Shown here in pieces: positions 1 through 8,312 of a stretch of DNA of 10,100 bases. Numbering within the stretch: the first letter of the stretch is position 1; each line of letters begins with the position of its first letter. The DNA comes from Bacteroides sp. GTDB taxonomy: Bacteria > Bacteroidota > Bacteroidia > Bacteroidales > SM23-62. A program made the position numbers and the translations under genes. The stretch lies in NCBI GenBank assembly GCA_030592145.1, contig JAUVKJ010000038.1, forward strand, positions 1-10,100, in the 5' to 3' direction. The notes under the pieces are model-generated. The model worked only from the letters and a program-made list of their open reading frames with translations. It was not told the origin of the DNA and searched no databases.

Positions 1-243
1 AGTCCGGTTTTCAGGGAGTCTCTTGCGGGACTCACGGGTGCCATGATAGAACTGTACGATACGGATGGTTCTCAGGGAGCGGCCAAGGGAGCCGGTGTAG
101 GATGTGGTTACTATTCAGGATTCGAAAGCGCTTTCAGCAGCCTGAAAAAGATTAAAGTCGTCGAGCCTGCTTCCAGGGATAAGGAACAATACCAGGAGGC
201 TTACCAAAAATGGCTTGCGGAACTAAATAAAGCCATTGAATGA
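1..243 (+). CDS. xylB: Xylulokinase, C-terminal fragment (5' end outside the window)
   Basis: The frame is open from base 1 and gives 80 residues before a TGA. It begins SPVFRESLAGLTGAMIELYD and continues through GSQGAAKGAGVGCGYY. This matches the end of the second actin-like domain of FGGY-family sugar kinases, where xylulokinases have a stretch close to VFRQTLADLTG...ELYNTDGAAGAARGAG. Xylulokinase phosphorylates D-xylulose to xylulose 5-phosphate in the cytoplasm. The xylose isomerase gene starts 43 bases downstream on the same strand, which favours xylulokinase over other FGGY kinases and suggests one transcript in the order xylB-xylA. The ATP- and sugar-binding residues lie upstream of the window, so the identification rests on the tail and the neighbour. 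Confidence 0.88.
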   Translation, partial: SPVFRESLAGLTGAMIELYDTDGSQGAAKGAGVGCGYYSGFESAFSSLKKIKVVEPASRDKEQYQEAYQKWLAELNKAIE

Positions 244-286
244 AGTGAAGGTGATAATATACATGTAAAATTTAAATGACTGATTT

Positions 287-1615
287 ATGGACTATTTAAC
301 CGGAGACAAGGAATTCTTCCCGGGCATAGGGAAAATTAAATATGAAGGGGCATCATCTAAAGATCCCCTGGCATTCAGGCATTATGACGAAAACCGGATC
401 GTTGCCGGCAAAAGCATGAAGGACCATTTTCGTTTTGCCGTTGCCTACTGGCATACTCTGACCGGTACAGGCGGAGATCCCTTTGGTCCCGGCACCAAAA
501 TATTCCCCTGGTCACTCCAATCCGATCCCATACTGAATGCAAAGGAAAAAATGGATGCGGCTTTTGAATTCATCACCAAAATGGGCATCCCCTTTTATTG
601 TTTCCATGATTTTGATCTCGTGGATGAGGGAGATTCAATTGCAAAATCCGAAAAGCGCCTTCAGACCATCGTTGATTATGCCAAACAGAAACAGGCAGAT
701 TCGGGTGTGAAGCTTTTATGGGGAACGGCCAACCTTTTCTCACATAAGAGATATATGAACGGGGCTTCCACCAATCCTGATTTCTCTGTGGTCACCTGGG
801 CCGGAACACAGGTGAAAAATGCTCTCGATGCAACCATCGAGCTCGGAGGAGAGAACTATGTTTTCTGGGGCGGGCGCGAAGGCTATATGTCACTTCTGAA
901 TACAGACATGAAGCGCGAGATCGAGCACATGGCACGCTTCTTAACCATGGCACGCGATTATGCGCGTAATCAGGGATTCAAAGGGACTTTCCTCATCGAG
1001 CCCAAGCCCATGGAACCCAGCAAACACCAGTATGATTTTGATGCCGCCACCGTTATCGGTTTCCTGAACAAATATGGACTTGCGGAGGATTTCCAGCTGA
1101 ACATCGAGGTGAACCATGCCACCCTTGCCGGACATACATTCCAGCATGATCTGCAGGTAGCAGCTGATGCTGGATTGCTTGGAAGTATTGATGCCAATCG
1201 CGGCGATTACCAGAACGGCTGGGATACCGACCAGTTCCCTGTCAATATTTACGAACTCGTGGAATCCATGCTCGTCATCCTGGAAGCAGGCGGTTTCAGT
1301 ACCGGGGGAGTCAATTTTGATGCCAAGACCCGCAGGAACTCCACCGACCTGGAGGATATCTTCATCTCCCACATCGCCGGGATGGATGCCTTTGCCCGTG
1401 CGCTTGTTGCAGCCGACAGGATCCGTACCGATTCGGATTACCTGAAAATGAGAAAGGAGAGATATGCCTCATTCGACAGCGGCGACGGTGCAGCATTTGA
1501 AGCCGGCAAACTCAGCCTTGAAGACCTTCGCGAGCTTGCTCTGAAAAACGGAGAACCCGTACAGATCAGCGGCAGGCAGGAACTCTACGAATCCATCCTC
1601 AACCAGTACATCTGA
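287..1615 (+). CDS. xylA: Xylose isomerase
   Basis: This complete 442-residue protein interconverts D-xylose and D-xylulose in the cytoplasm with two divalent metal ions. The full active site is present: His107 and Asp110 in FYCFHDFD; Glu238 and Lys240 in FLIEPKP; Glu274 and His277 in [12 protein letters not shown]; Asp302, Asp313 and Asp315 in the IDANRGD...GWDTDQFP stretch; and Asp345 in GGVNFDAK. These equal the E. coli XylA positions plus six, so spacing is conserved throughout. The length is usual for class II xylose isomerases, which run about 440 residues and have the longer N-terminus. The start is ATG at 287. No Shine-Dalgarno is visible; the leader is A/T-rich, as is common in Bacteroidota. 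It follows xylB by 43 bases and converges on the sulfatase gene. I see no XylR-type operator in the short gap. Confidence 0.97.
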   Translation: MDYLTGDKEFFPGIGKIKYEGASSKDPLAFRHYDENRIVAGKSMKDHFRFAVAYWHTLTGTGGDPFGPGTKIFPWSLQSDPILNAKEKMDAAFEFITKMGIPFYCFHDFDLVDEGDSIAKSEKRLQTIVDYAKQKQADSGVKLLWGTANLFSHKRYMNGASTNPDFSVVTWAGTQVKNALDATIELGGENYVFWGGREGYMSLLNTDMKREIEHMARFLTMARDYARNQGFKGTFLIEPKPMEPSKHQYDFDAATVIGFLNKYGLAEDFQLNIEVNHATLAGHTFQHDLQVAADAGLLGSIDANRGDYQNGWDTDQFPVNIYELVESMLVILEAGGFSTGGVNFDAKTRRNSTDLEDIFISHIAGMDAFARALVAADRIRTDSDYLKMRKERYASFDSGDGAAFEAGKLSLEDLRELALKNGEPVQISGRQELYESILNQYI

Positions 1616-1620
1616 AAATA

Positions 1621-1643
1621 GTTTGGAACTTACAGTCCTAAAC
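1621..1643. terminator. Imperfect hairpin between convergent genes, possible terminator
   Basis: The whole gap between the xylA stop (1615) and the sulfatase stop (1644) is 28 bases. Within it, GTTTGGAACT (1621-1630) and AGTCCTAAAC (1634-1643) can pair around a three-base loop TAC, with eight Watson-Crick pairs, one wobble and one mismatch. Read on the minus strand, the hairpin is followed by TATTTT, a weak T-tract, so it fits termination of the sulfatase transcript better than that of xylA. The stem is weak and there is no long U-run, so its function is inferred from position. Confidence 0.4.
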
Positions 1644-3188
1644 CTAATCGGGGGGAACGACAGCATATTGTTCTTTCAACCTGTTCAGTTCTTCTTTAAG
1701 TTCCCGGATCAGGTCCTGATAATCCGGGTGGTCGAACACGCTTTGCATTTCATTCGGATCTTTTTCAAGGTCATAAAATTCCCATTCGTCCAGATCATAA
1801 AAATGGATAAGTTTATACTGTTTTGTAGCGACCCCTTCATGTCTTTTCACGGAATGTACGGCAGGAAATTCATAATAATGGTAATACAGGCTTTTTCTCC
1901 AGTCACCGGGAATTTTTCCTTTCAACAGGGGAACAAAGCTTTCTCCCTGCATCTGTTCATGTGCTTCCAATTTGGCAATATCAAGAAAGGTCTGTGCCAG
2001 GTCGAGGTTTGACACCATCTCCCCGTTTACCTGTCCCTGATCCGTCACACCGGGCCATCTGACCAGGAGCGGGGTCCGGAAGGATTCCTCATACATGAAG
2101 CGCTTATCAAACCAACCATGCTCTCCAAGGTAAAATCCCTGGTCGGAATTATATAGTACTATTGTATTTTCTGCCAGTCCGCTTTCCTCAAGGTAATCAA
2201 GTACGCGCCCTACATTTTCATCGACGGATTGGATACAGGCCAGGTAATCCCTCATATAGCGCTGGTATTTCCAGCTCACCAGTTCCTTTCCCGAAAGATC
2301 CGCCTCCAGGAATTTCTCCCGGATGGGATCATAAACGGCATCCCATTCCAATCTCTGATCATCATCCATCCTTCCAATCGTGTGTTCCCACCAGCTATTT
2401 CTCTCCTCATCCCCCCACATCTTCAGGTCAGCGGCTATCCGCATTGTTTTCTCAATGGTCATATCCTGTTCCCTGGCAGCAGTCCCACGCCCTTTATAAT
2501 CATCGAAAAGGTTTGAAGGTTCCGGGAACTCCACATCTTCGAACATCCCGAGCTGAGCGGGACCCGGTTCCCATTCCCTGTGGGGAGCCTTGTGCTGAAG
2601 CATAAGCATGAAGGGTTTCTCAGGGTTTCTCTTTTCCTTGAGCCAGTTCAGCGCCTTATCGGTAATTATGTCCGTTACATAACCTTTTTCCCTGATCATG
2701 CCGGCAGGGGTCCTGAAATCCGGATTATAATAGTGGCCCTGCCCCGGGAGTACCTCCCAGTAATCAAATCCCATGGGAGTTGTTTTCAAATGCCATTTCC
2801 CCACTATTGCAGTCTGGTAACCGCCGGACTGAAGGATCCGGGGAAAAGTAAGCATGGTAGTATCGAAATGGTCACGGTTGGTCCGGATGCCATTCAGATG
2901 GCTGTGCATACCCGTTAAAATCGTAGCACGTGAGGGGGCACAGATCGAATTTGTGACATAACAGCGGTCGAATCGAATCCCGTCGCCGGCGATACGGTCA
3001 ATGTTCGGTGTCGGTGCAAATTCCCCGATCTCATAATCATAGGCACTTACAGCCTGGTATGCATGATCATCGGAAAAAATAAACAAGATATTGGGTCGTG
3101 GTTCTGCCTGTTTTTCACAGGAAACAAACAGTATTGCCAGGATCAGCGACGCGAGTGCCCTGGTGAAAAAGGAAATAAAACGGATCAT
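1644..3188 (-). CDS. S1-family sulfatase, lipoprotein
   Basis: This 514-residue formylglycine-dependent sulfatase hydrolyses sulfate esters, most likely on host or algal glycans, outside the cytoplasmic membrane. From the ATG at 3188, a hydrophobic signal ([17 protein letters not shown]) ends at Cys24, so it is probably a lipoprotein. Asp40-Asp41 in FIFSDDHAY are expected calcium ligands. Cys83 in CAPSR is the residue converted to formylglycine, followed by the usual ATILTG. GKWH (130-133), HKAPH (199-203) and SDQG...GEHGWFDK (Asp349, Gln350, Lys362) complete the sulfatase active site. The HKAPH segment recalls N-acetylglucosamine-6-sulfatase-like S1 enzymes (S1_11), but I cannot fix the subfamily. 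A TTG start at 3239 would overlap the upstream gene and add 17 polar residues before the signal, so ATG 3188 is preferred. It lies 19 bases after the HlyD gene and is probably cotranscribed. No maturase gene is in the window. Confidence 0.93.
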   Translation of the reverse strand: MIRFISFFTRALASLILAILFVSCEKQAEPRPNILFIFSDDHAYQAVSAYDYEIGEFAPTPNIDRIAGDGIRFDRCYVTNSICAPSRATILTGMHSHLNGIRTNRDHFDTTMLTFPRILQSGGYQTAIVGKWHLKTTPMGFDYWEVLPGQGHYYNPDFRTPAGMIREKGYVTDIITDKALNWLKEKRNPEKPFMLMLQHKAPHREWEPGPAQLGMFEDVEFPEPSNLFDDYKGRGTAAREQDMTIEKTMRIAADLKMWGDEERNSWWEHTIGRMDDDQRLEWDAVYDPIREKFLEADLSGKELVSWKYQRYMRDYLACIQSVDENVGRVLDYLEESGLAENTIVLYNSDQGFYLGEHGWFDKRFMYEESFRTPLLVRWPGVTDQGQVNGEMVSNLDLAQTFLDIAKLEAHEQMQGESFVPLLKGKIPGDWRKSLYYHYYEFPAVHSVKRHEGVATKQYKLIHFYDLDEWEFYDLEKDPNEMQSVFDHPDYQDLIRELKEELNRLKEQYAVVPPD

Positions 3189-3207
3189 CTGTATAGTGTT
3201 TTGGTTC

Positions 3208-4557
3208 TTATTCCGTATCGGTAGATTCTGTTTTAACAAATACTTTCCTGGTCTCTCTCTGCTCCGACAGCACGGATCGTATGGGTGAGAAGATCCTTTC
3301 GATCAGGCGGCGGTCGTCGGTAATGATCTCCCCCCGCCCAAGCATCTCCTGGTTGAAAGGGATCTCAATGTCATAATAGGTGGTTAATCCGTCCGGAAGT
3401 CTGACCTCCACAGCATATTGCTGGTCGTCGGGGACCAGGCTTATGGTACGGATGACCCCCCTTACCATACCATACTCGAGGTGGGGATAATTGGCAAATT
3501 GTATGTTCACCTGCTGACCGGTCTTTACCTTCCCTGATCCTTCAACCGGCAGGTTGATCTTACCGATGATATCCCCCTGGTCAGACGGAATGATAGTAAG
3601 CACCTTGTCTCCTGTCCTCACATTCTGGTTCTCGCTCCAGTACCTTGTAAACGTCACAACTCCATTGATGGGAGCTTCCAGCAGATATTTCTGTTCCCAG
3701 ATGTCTATCCGGGCAATCAGTTTGTTAAAGGCCTCCCGGATATTTGCCTGCTTCTGCTCCTTCTCCTCACGTGCCTTTAATTCAAGATCGAGTACCTGCT
3801 GATTCAGTTGTGAGATCTGAATTTCCGTTTCCGACAGCCTTGCATTCGATTCCTCGTAACTCAGTTGTTTCTTCAGCTTTGCCTGCAGGGACCGTTCAAG
3901 GTCTGCCTCTGCGCTCAGGCCCTGGGCATAAATGGAAGAATCCCGGCTGTACTGACGCATGGTCAGCTCAAAATCCTGGCGCAGAATATTGCTCTGACTT
4001 TTCAGGCGGCCGGAATACAGCTTGTACCTGCGGATCTCCTCCTGCTTTGACCGGATGGTCTTGGCATGGTAATCCAGGTCCAGGAACTGGAAATAGTCCT
4101 GGTAACAGTTTACAAACTCTGCATAAGCGGATTGTATTTCACCCAGGGTATAATTATTATTAAGGGTAATGAACTCATCCCTTTCCAGCCGGGTAATGGT
4201 TGTCCGGATCTCTTCAATATCGAAGCGGAGGCTGATCACATCCGAATAAGAGGCAGGATTCTCAATTACGGCAAGATGGGCATTGATCTTCACAAACTGG
4301 CTGTCACTGACGAACAGGCTTTCAATCTGACCGTCGCACCGGGCTACCAGCGTAGCCGGTGGGTTCTCCGTAGTAACAACGATGTTCGCCCGTTTGATAT
4401 CAGGATAGCGAAACAGCCAGCTGCCTGCAAGCAATACAAGGACCGTAAGCAGGATGACCACCGTTCCCCAACGGATGATCCAGTGTGGTATCTGACCCAG
4501 GATATCCTGGATCTCTTCGCTCCGGATCTCAATTTTATTTATTTCCTTCTCCGGCAT
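3208..4557 (-). CDS. HlyD-family membrane fusion protein (exporter adaptor)
   Basis: This 449-residue periplasmic adaptor links the inner-membrane ABC exporter encoded just upstream to an outer-membrane channel. A short cytoplasmic head is followed by one membrane segment (about residues 30-50, [18 protein letters not shown]). Next come a half lipoyl/barrel-sandwich motif (about 70-95, [16 protein letters not shown]), a long alpha-helical hairpin of coiled-coil character (about 105-285), the second lipoyl half (about 294-325, [11 protein letters not shown]) and a beta-barrel region. It ends with the motif [17 protein letters not shown] typical of HlyD adaptors. The ATG at 4557 is chosen over a TTG at 4569, with a GAGAGA purine stretch just upstream. 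It follows the ABC transporter stop by 29 bases, so the two form one export unit. The outer-membrane TolC-like partner is not in the window. Confidence 0.93.
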   Translation of the reverse strand: MPEKEINKIEIRSEEIQDILGQIPHWIIRWGTVVILLTVLVLLAGSWLFRYPDIKRANIVVTTENPPATLVARCDGQIESLFVSDSQFVKINAHLAVIENPASYSDVISLRFDIEEIRTTITRLERDEFITLNNNYTLGEIQSAYAEFVNCYQDYFQFLDLDYHAKTIRSKQEEIRRYKLYSGRLKSQSNILRQDFELTMRQYSRDSSIYAQGLSAEADLERSLQAKLKKQLSYEESNARLSETEIQISQLNQQVLDLELKAREEKEQKQANIREAFNKLIARIDIWEQKYLLEAPINGVVTFTRYWSENQNVRTGDKVLTIIPSDQGDIIGKINLPVEGSGKVKTGQQVNIQFANYPHLEYGMVRGVIRTISLVPDDQQYAVEVRLPDGLTTYYDIEIPFNQEMLGRGEIITDDRRLIERIFSPIRSVLSEQRETRKVFVKTESTDTE

Positions 4558-4586
4558 AATATCTCTCAATAGTTTCAGCCCCTTTA

Positions 4587-6776
4587 TCAGGTTCCCAGTT
4601 CAAGCTGGTTTTTTACAAGGTTATAATAACTGCCTTTTTTCTTTATCAGGTCGTCGTGTTTGCCGACTTCAGCGATCTTTCCCTTGTCAAGCACAACGAT
4701 CTGGTCGGCATTCCTGACCGTACTCAGCCGGTGTGCGACCACAACTACGGTCCGTCCTGCAAAAAACTCCTGCAGGTTGTCTATGATCACCTTCTCGTTT
4801 TCAGCATCCAGGGACGAGGTTCCTTCATCAATGAACAAGAATTCCGGCTGTTTATAGATCGCACGTGCGATCAGTATCCTCTGTTTTTCACCCCCGCTCA
4901 GTGATTGTCCCCCTGAGCCAACCTTAGTATTGTATCCTACCGGTAAAGATTCGATAAAACTCTTGATATTGGCCATCTTTACTGCCTGCAGCAGGCGGTC
5001 TGTATCAATGTACTCCTCTCCCAGAGCTATGTTCCTGGCAAGGGTATCCGAGAAGATAAATCCGTCCTGCATAACCACACCGCACCTTCTCCTCCATATC
5101 TGCTGGCTGAGGGATTGAAGCGTGGTATCACCCACCCTGATCTCTCCTTCGATTGGAGGGTAAAATGCCAGGAGTAGTTTGATCAGTGTGGTTTTACCGC
5201 TTCCGCTCACCCCTACGATGGCCGTTACTTTATCGGCCGGGATCTCCAGGTTGACACCGTTAAGCACCTTACGGGAATGGGGACCCTCATACTGGAATGA
5301 AAGGTTCCTTATTTCCAGGGTCTTGCTCTCAGGCATCATGATAATTTCGGTCTGGTCCTCCTTCTCCTCGTTTTCTTCCTGGTGGATCTCGCCGAGGCGT
5401 TCTATACTGATCTTTGCATCCTGGGTCACATGCATAAAATGGATCATCTGCTCTATGGGAGAGTTCAATTGTCCCAGTATATAGGATACGGCCAGCATCA
5501 TCCCCAGGGTCATGTCGCCATGTATAACTGAAGTGGCAGCCAGGAACGTAATAAGGATGTTCTTGGTCTCGTTGATAAATACCCCACCGGCCTCCTGGTA
5601 CTGGGTGAGAGCGAGAGACTTAATATTCACCTTGAAAAGAGAGCCCTGTATGTTTTCCCATTCCCAGCGTTTTTGCCTTTCGGCATGATACAGTTTGATA
5701 TCCTGCACCCCGGTGATGAGCTGGATCAGCTTGCTCTGGTTCTCAGACAGGCTGGCAAAGCGCTTAAAATCAAGTTCCCTGCGTTTTCGCATAAATATAC
5801 TCAGCCAGACGAAATACAAAATACTTCCGACAACAAAGAGGAGCAGTATCTTCCAGCTGTAAATGGCCAGTACTATGCCGAAGGTAAGCAGGTTAACAAG
5901 CGAGAACATAATGTTCAGGGAAGAGGAGGTCAGGAAATATTCTATCCTTCGCTGGTCGCCGATCCGCTGAAGTATATCGCCAATGAGCTTTATGTCGAAA
6001 AATCCAAGGGGCAGTTTCATCAGTTTGATGAGAAAATCTGAGATCAGCGAAATGTTCATCCTGGTGCTGAGGTGAAGCAATATCCATCCCCTGATAAAAT
6101 CAACCGACATCCGGCTGACAAACAATACAAGCTGGGCGATCAGGATAAGGTAAATAAAACCGATGTCCTGGTTATTGATCCCCACATCCACAATGGCCTG
6201 AGTGAGAAAGGGGAACAGAAGTTGAAGGATACTTCCCAGAAGCATGCCCAGGATCAACTGTACAATGAATTTCCGGTAGGGTTTCAGGTAGGACAACAGG
6301 AAACGGAAACTCGATTTATCGATCTTCTCCCCTTCCTCGGCATAAAAATCCGGGGTCGTTTCAAGCAGCAGGGCCAGTCCCTTTTTTTCTCCATCCTTCT
6401 GAACAGAGATCCAGCTTTTCATGAATTCTTCCTTCGTGTATTTTACCAGTCCGTAAGCAGGATCCGCTACAAAGACTTTGCCCCTTGAAACCTTATAGAC
6501 CACCACGAAATGGTTTTGCTTCCAGTGAACGATAACAGGCAGTGGAGCATTGGCGAAAAGCTGTTCCGGAGTAAGCGAAACTCCCATGGACCTGAACCCG
6601 ATGGACTCTGCAGCTTCGCTTATCCCCATCATGGAAACTCCGTCACGCGACAGGTAGCTTTTGTTGCGAAGGGTCTGAAGGGTATAGGCCTTACCGTAAT
6701 GTTTTGCAATCATCCGCAGGCAGGAGGGCCCGCAATCCATTGCGTCCAATTGCTTATAAAATGGAAAAGACGGCAT
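4587..6776 (-). CDS. Bacteriocin-type ABC exporter with N-terminal C39 peptidase
   Basis: This 729-residue peptidase-containing ABC transporter (PCAT) cleaves a leader, usually after a double glycine, and exports the released peptide across the inner membrane. The C39 domain (about 1-145) has Gln9, Cys15 in DCGPSC, His89 in QNHFVVVY and Asp105 in VADPAYG, so the catalytic residues are intact, unlike the degenerate C39 domains of RTX-toxin exporters. The membrane domain (about 160-450) has roughly six helices. The ATPase (about 487-729) has Walker A GVSGSGKTT (522-530), Q-loop Gln570, signature LSGGEKQ (626-632), Walker B FLFIDE with Glu651, D-loop SSLD and His682. The start is ATG at 6776, inside one arm of a long inverted repeat. 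The HlyD adaptor follows. No peptide with a GG leader is visible nearby, so the cargo is unknown. The architecture resembles exporters of Bacteroidota ribosomal peptides. Confidence 0.96.
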   Translation of the reverse strand: MPSFPFYKQLDAMDCGPSCLRMIAKHYGKAYTLQTLRNKSYLSRDGVSMMGISEAAESIGFRSMGVSLTPEQLFANAPLPVIVHWKQNHFVVVYKVSRGKVFVADPAYGLVKYTKEEFMKSWISVQKDGEKKGLALLLETTPDFYAEEGEKIDKSSFRFLLSYLKPYRKFIVQLILGMLLGSILQLLFPFLTQAIVDVGINNQDIGFIYLILIAQLVLFVSRMSVDFIRGWILLHLSTRMNISLISDFLIKLMKLPLGFFDIKLIGDILQRIGDQRRIEYFLTSSSLNIMFSLVNLLTFGIVLAIYSWKILLLFVVGSILYFVWLSIFMRKRRELDFKRFASLSENQSKLIQLITGVQDIKLYHAERQKRWEWENIQGSLFKVNIKSLALTQYQEAGGVFINETKNILITFLAATSVIHGDMTLGMMLAVSYILGQLNSPIEQMIHFMHVTQDAKISIERLGEIHQEENEEKEDQTEIIMMPESKTLEIRNLSFQYEGPHSRKVLNGVNLEIPADKVTAIVGVSGSGKTTLIKLLLAFYPPIEGEIRVGDTTLQSLSQQIWRRRCGVVMQDGFIFSDTLARNIALGEEYIDTDRLLQAVKMANIKSFIESLPVGYNTKVGSGGQSLSGGEKQRILIARAIYKQPEFLFIDEGTSSLDAENEKVIIDNLQEFFAGRTVVVVAHRLSTVRNADQIVVLDKGKIAEVGKHDDLIKKKGSYYNLVKNQLELGT

Positions 6777-6837
6777 GTACAGGGATCGGTTTGGGTTAAA
6801 AATAGCAAAAAATTAACAGATGATCACGGTACATGCC
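6772..6837 (-). promoter_or_regulatory. Long inverted repeat overlapping the exporter start codon
   Basis: Arms at 6772-6787 (GGCATGTACAGGGATC on the plus strand) and 6822-6837 (GATCACGGTACATGCC) are inverted copies matching at 14 of 16 positions, with the outer nine perfect. The 34-base spacer contains a second, five-base inverted pair, GTTAA (6795-6799) and TTAAC (6813-6817). The structure sits between the anti-sigma gene and the C39 exporter gene, and the exporter ATG (6774-6776 on the minus strand) lies in the downstream arm. In RNA it could hide the start codon; in DNA it could be a pair of operator half-sites around a promoter. A 12-codon reading frame (6796-6834, minus) lies wholly inside it, reminiscent of a leader peptide but possibly accidental. 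The repeat is directly seen; the function is inferred. Confidence 0.5.
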
Positions 6838-6865
6838 TGCTTCACCCTGCAGAAGGCGACAGGAA

Positions 6866-7708
6866 TTACCGGAGGATACGGAGGATTCTGTCAGCATCTC
6901 TCCGATAGGTGGGATCATCACGCAATATTTTAAGTTGCTCCCGGGCCGGCTCCGGTTTACCGGTCCTGATGTAACACAAGGCAAGTTGCCAGCGGGCTGC
7001 GGACAGGATCTTTTTATCCCCATCCCGGATGACTGCCTCGAACAGGTCTATGGCTTTCCCTGTCTGGTTAAGAGACATGTATGAACTCCCGGCATAGAAC
7101 CATGACCAGGTCCTGAGTTCCGAACTGTCGGCAAGCATCTCGAACAATATGACGGCACGTTCAAAATCGCCTGCTTCATACACCTCCGTGGCAAACAAAA
7201 AATCATTATTGTCTCTTGCGAGTTCAAAAATCTCATCCGTTTTATGGAATGTCCTGAAATACTGCGCATAAACCTCATCCGAAGTGATCTTAGCAAAGGG
7301 CTGGAAAACAAATATGGACACAGCAACAGCCAGGATAACAACAGCCGCCGCACTGTACCATATCCTGCGAATCATTCGCAATGAGCCTGGTTTCCCCCGG
7401 TTTTCCATAAAGGATCTTTCCGTCTGCTGCAATTCTTCACGGTATTCCGGGGGAATATCCCCGAATGATGCAGGATCTCTTTTTAACTCCTGAACGGCCT
7501 GCCTGATCTCTTCATTCACTGCCGGATCCATGTCCATATCTTCCCCTTCCTGTCTGCCAAGTAACTTCATGGCCAGGGCCTGAACCTGTTTGAACTTCTC
7601 CACTTCTTCGGCCAGAGAGGGATTCATCCTGATCTCCTCCTCGAAATCCCTCATTTCCTCTCCTGACATTTCACCGTCGAGATATTGTATGATTCTCAGC
7701 TCATCCAT
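6866..7708 (-). CDS. Membrane anti-sigma-like protein with periplasmic TPRs
   Basis: This 280-residue protein probably restrains the sigma factor encoded immediately upstream. Its N-terminus (MDELRIIQYLDGEMSGEEM, then FEEEI...NPSLAEEVEKF) has the style of Bacteroidota anti-sigma factors, but it lacks the zinc-binding His-x3-Cys-x2-Cys of ZAS proteins. A basic stretch and a single membrane helix (about 117-136, WYSAAAVVILAVAVSIFVF) follow. The C-terminal half, predicted periplasmic, has about three TPR-like helical pairs: around 170-195 (FATEVYEAGDFERAVILFE), 203-230 (WFYAGSSYMSLNQTGKAIDLF) and 238-263 (ARWQLALCYIRTGKPEPAREQL). The start overlaps the sigma stop by 8 bases, indicating translational coupling. 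TPRs suggest that the outside signal is a protein or peptide contact; the ligand is unknown. It could instead be a structural TPR protein, but position and N-terminus favour an anti-sigma role. Confidence 0.8.
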   Translation of the reverse strand: MDELRIIQYLDGEMSGEEMRDFEEEIRMNPSLAEEVEKFKQVQALAMKLLGRQEGEDMDMDPAVNEEIRQAVQELKRDPASFGDIPPEYREELQQTERSFMENRGKPGSLRMIRRIWYSAAAVVILAVAVSIFVFQPFAKITSDEVYAQYFRTFHKTDEIFELARDNNDFLFATEVYEAGDFERAVILFEMLADSSELRTWSWFYAGSSYMSLNQTGKAIDLFEAVIRDGDKKILSAARWQLALCYIRTGKPEPAREQLKILRDDPTYRRDADRILRILR

Positions 7709-8270
7709 TTTGTATTATCTCCTTGTATTTCGGGTCCTTCATGATACGCCTGTACAGGCTCTGCTTGCACCTGTATTTGCGGTCTGAAGTATAATGTTCA
7801 CTACTATATCCAAGAATCCGCTGAATATCAGCAAGGGAAACCCTGTTGAAATGCAATCTCAGGATCTCCTGGCAATCCTTGCTCAGCCTGCTGAAATGGT
7901 ATCTATACAGGGCCTTCAGCTTCTCCTGCATTTCTTCATCCTGCTCCGGATCTTCGCTAAGGACATCGAGCTTTGAATCCTCAACCGGCTGGTACCTGTT
8001 CTTTCTCAGGTCATGCATCCATATATTCTTGCATACCGCAAACAGGTAGGTAGAGAATGTGCAGGTGAGAATTAATCCTTTGTCCCTGATCTTCTGACAG
8101 ATAACCAGCATAGCCTCCTGGAAAACATCCTTGATATATTCGGGGTTCCCCCCCCTCCCCACCAGGAAACTCTCGACTTTTCCGTAATACCTCTGGTAAA
8201 TAAAATCCAGCACTTCACGCTCAGAATGCAATATTCCCTCGATTATCTGAGCATCAGTAAATTGCTCCAT
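7701..8270 (-). CDS. ECF-type RNA polymerase sigma factor
   Basis: This 189-residue sigma factor has only regions 2 and 4, the mark of the ECF group. Region 2 covers about residues 21-92, with YQRYYGKVESFL, then YIKDVFQEAMLVICQKI (core-polymerase binding) and FSTYLFAVCKNIWMHDLRKNR (-10 recognition helix). Region 4 covers about 118-179, with LSKDCQEILRLHFNRVSLADI followed by a helix-turn-helix rich in Arg and Lys. It would direct polymerase to a dedicated promoter set. The ATG at 8270 is preferred to a TTG at 8318, which would add 16 residues not resembling sigma factors. An exact TAnnTTTG box ends three bases before this ATG, and two palindromes lie 43-75 bases upstream. The gene overlaps the anti-sigma gene by 8 bases. 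Targets are unknown; the exporter downstream is the obvious candidate. Confidence 0.9.
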   Translation of the reverse strand: MEQFTDAQIIEGILHSEREVLDFIYQRYYGKVESFLVGRGGNPEYIKDVFQEAMLVICQKIRDKGLILTCTFSTYLFAVCKNIWMHDLRKNRYQPVEDSKLDVLSEDPEQDEEMQEKLKALYRYHFSRLSKDCQEILRLHFNRVSLADIQRILGYSSEHYTSDRKYRCKQSLYRRIMKDPKYKEIIQNG

Positions 8271-8273
8271 TAC

Positions 8274-8281
8274 CAAATATA
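8274..8281 (-). promoter_or_regulatory. Candidate Bacteroidota -7 promoter box of the sigma gene
   Basis: On the minus strand this reads TATATTTG, an exact match to the Bacteroidota -7 consensus TAnnTTTG. No good -33 TTTG lies at the usual distance upstream. Transcription from it would begin almost at the ATG (8270), giving a leaderless or nearly leaderless message. A weaker alternative box, TACCTTTT, lies at 8350-8357. The match may be chance in A/T-rich sequence. Confidence 0.3.
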
Positions 8282-8312
8282 AGAAAATACTAAAACATTT
8301 ACGCCCGGATCC

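Noticed and set aside
941..1372. Minus-strand open frame of 143 codons inside xylA
   Set aside because: It covers the codons of the conserved metal-binding core of xylose isomerase; the reverse frame stays open by codon bias only.
1623..2012. Open frame of 129 codons on the plus strand, opposite the sulfatase gene
   Set aside because: It lies wholly antisense to a sulfatase with a complete set of active-site motifs, and its translation looks like no known protein.
3744..4572. Two long plus-strand open frames opposite the HlyD gene (3744-4163 and 4066-4572)
   Set aside because: They are complementary shadows of the adaptor's coiled-coil and membrane regions; the two frames overlap each other and neither has a recognisable domain.
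6072..6488. Plus-strand open frame of 138 codons opposite the exporter gene
   Set aside because: It is antisense to the membrane and C39 domains of a clearly real transporter and has a low-complexity, charged composition.
6796..6834. A 12-codon frame before the exporter gene considered as a bacteriocin precursor
   Set aside because: It is far too short, has no double-glycine leader and lies inside the inverted repeat. At most it could be a regulatory leader peptide, and it is noted there.
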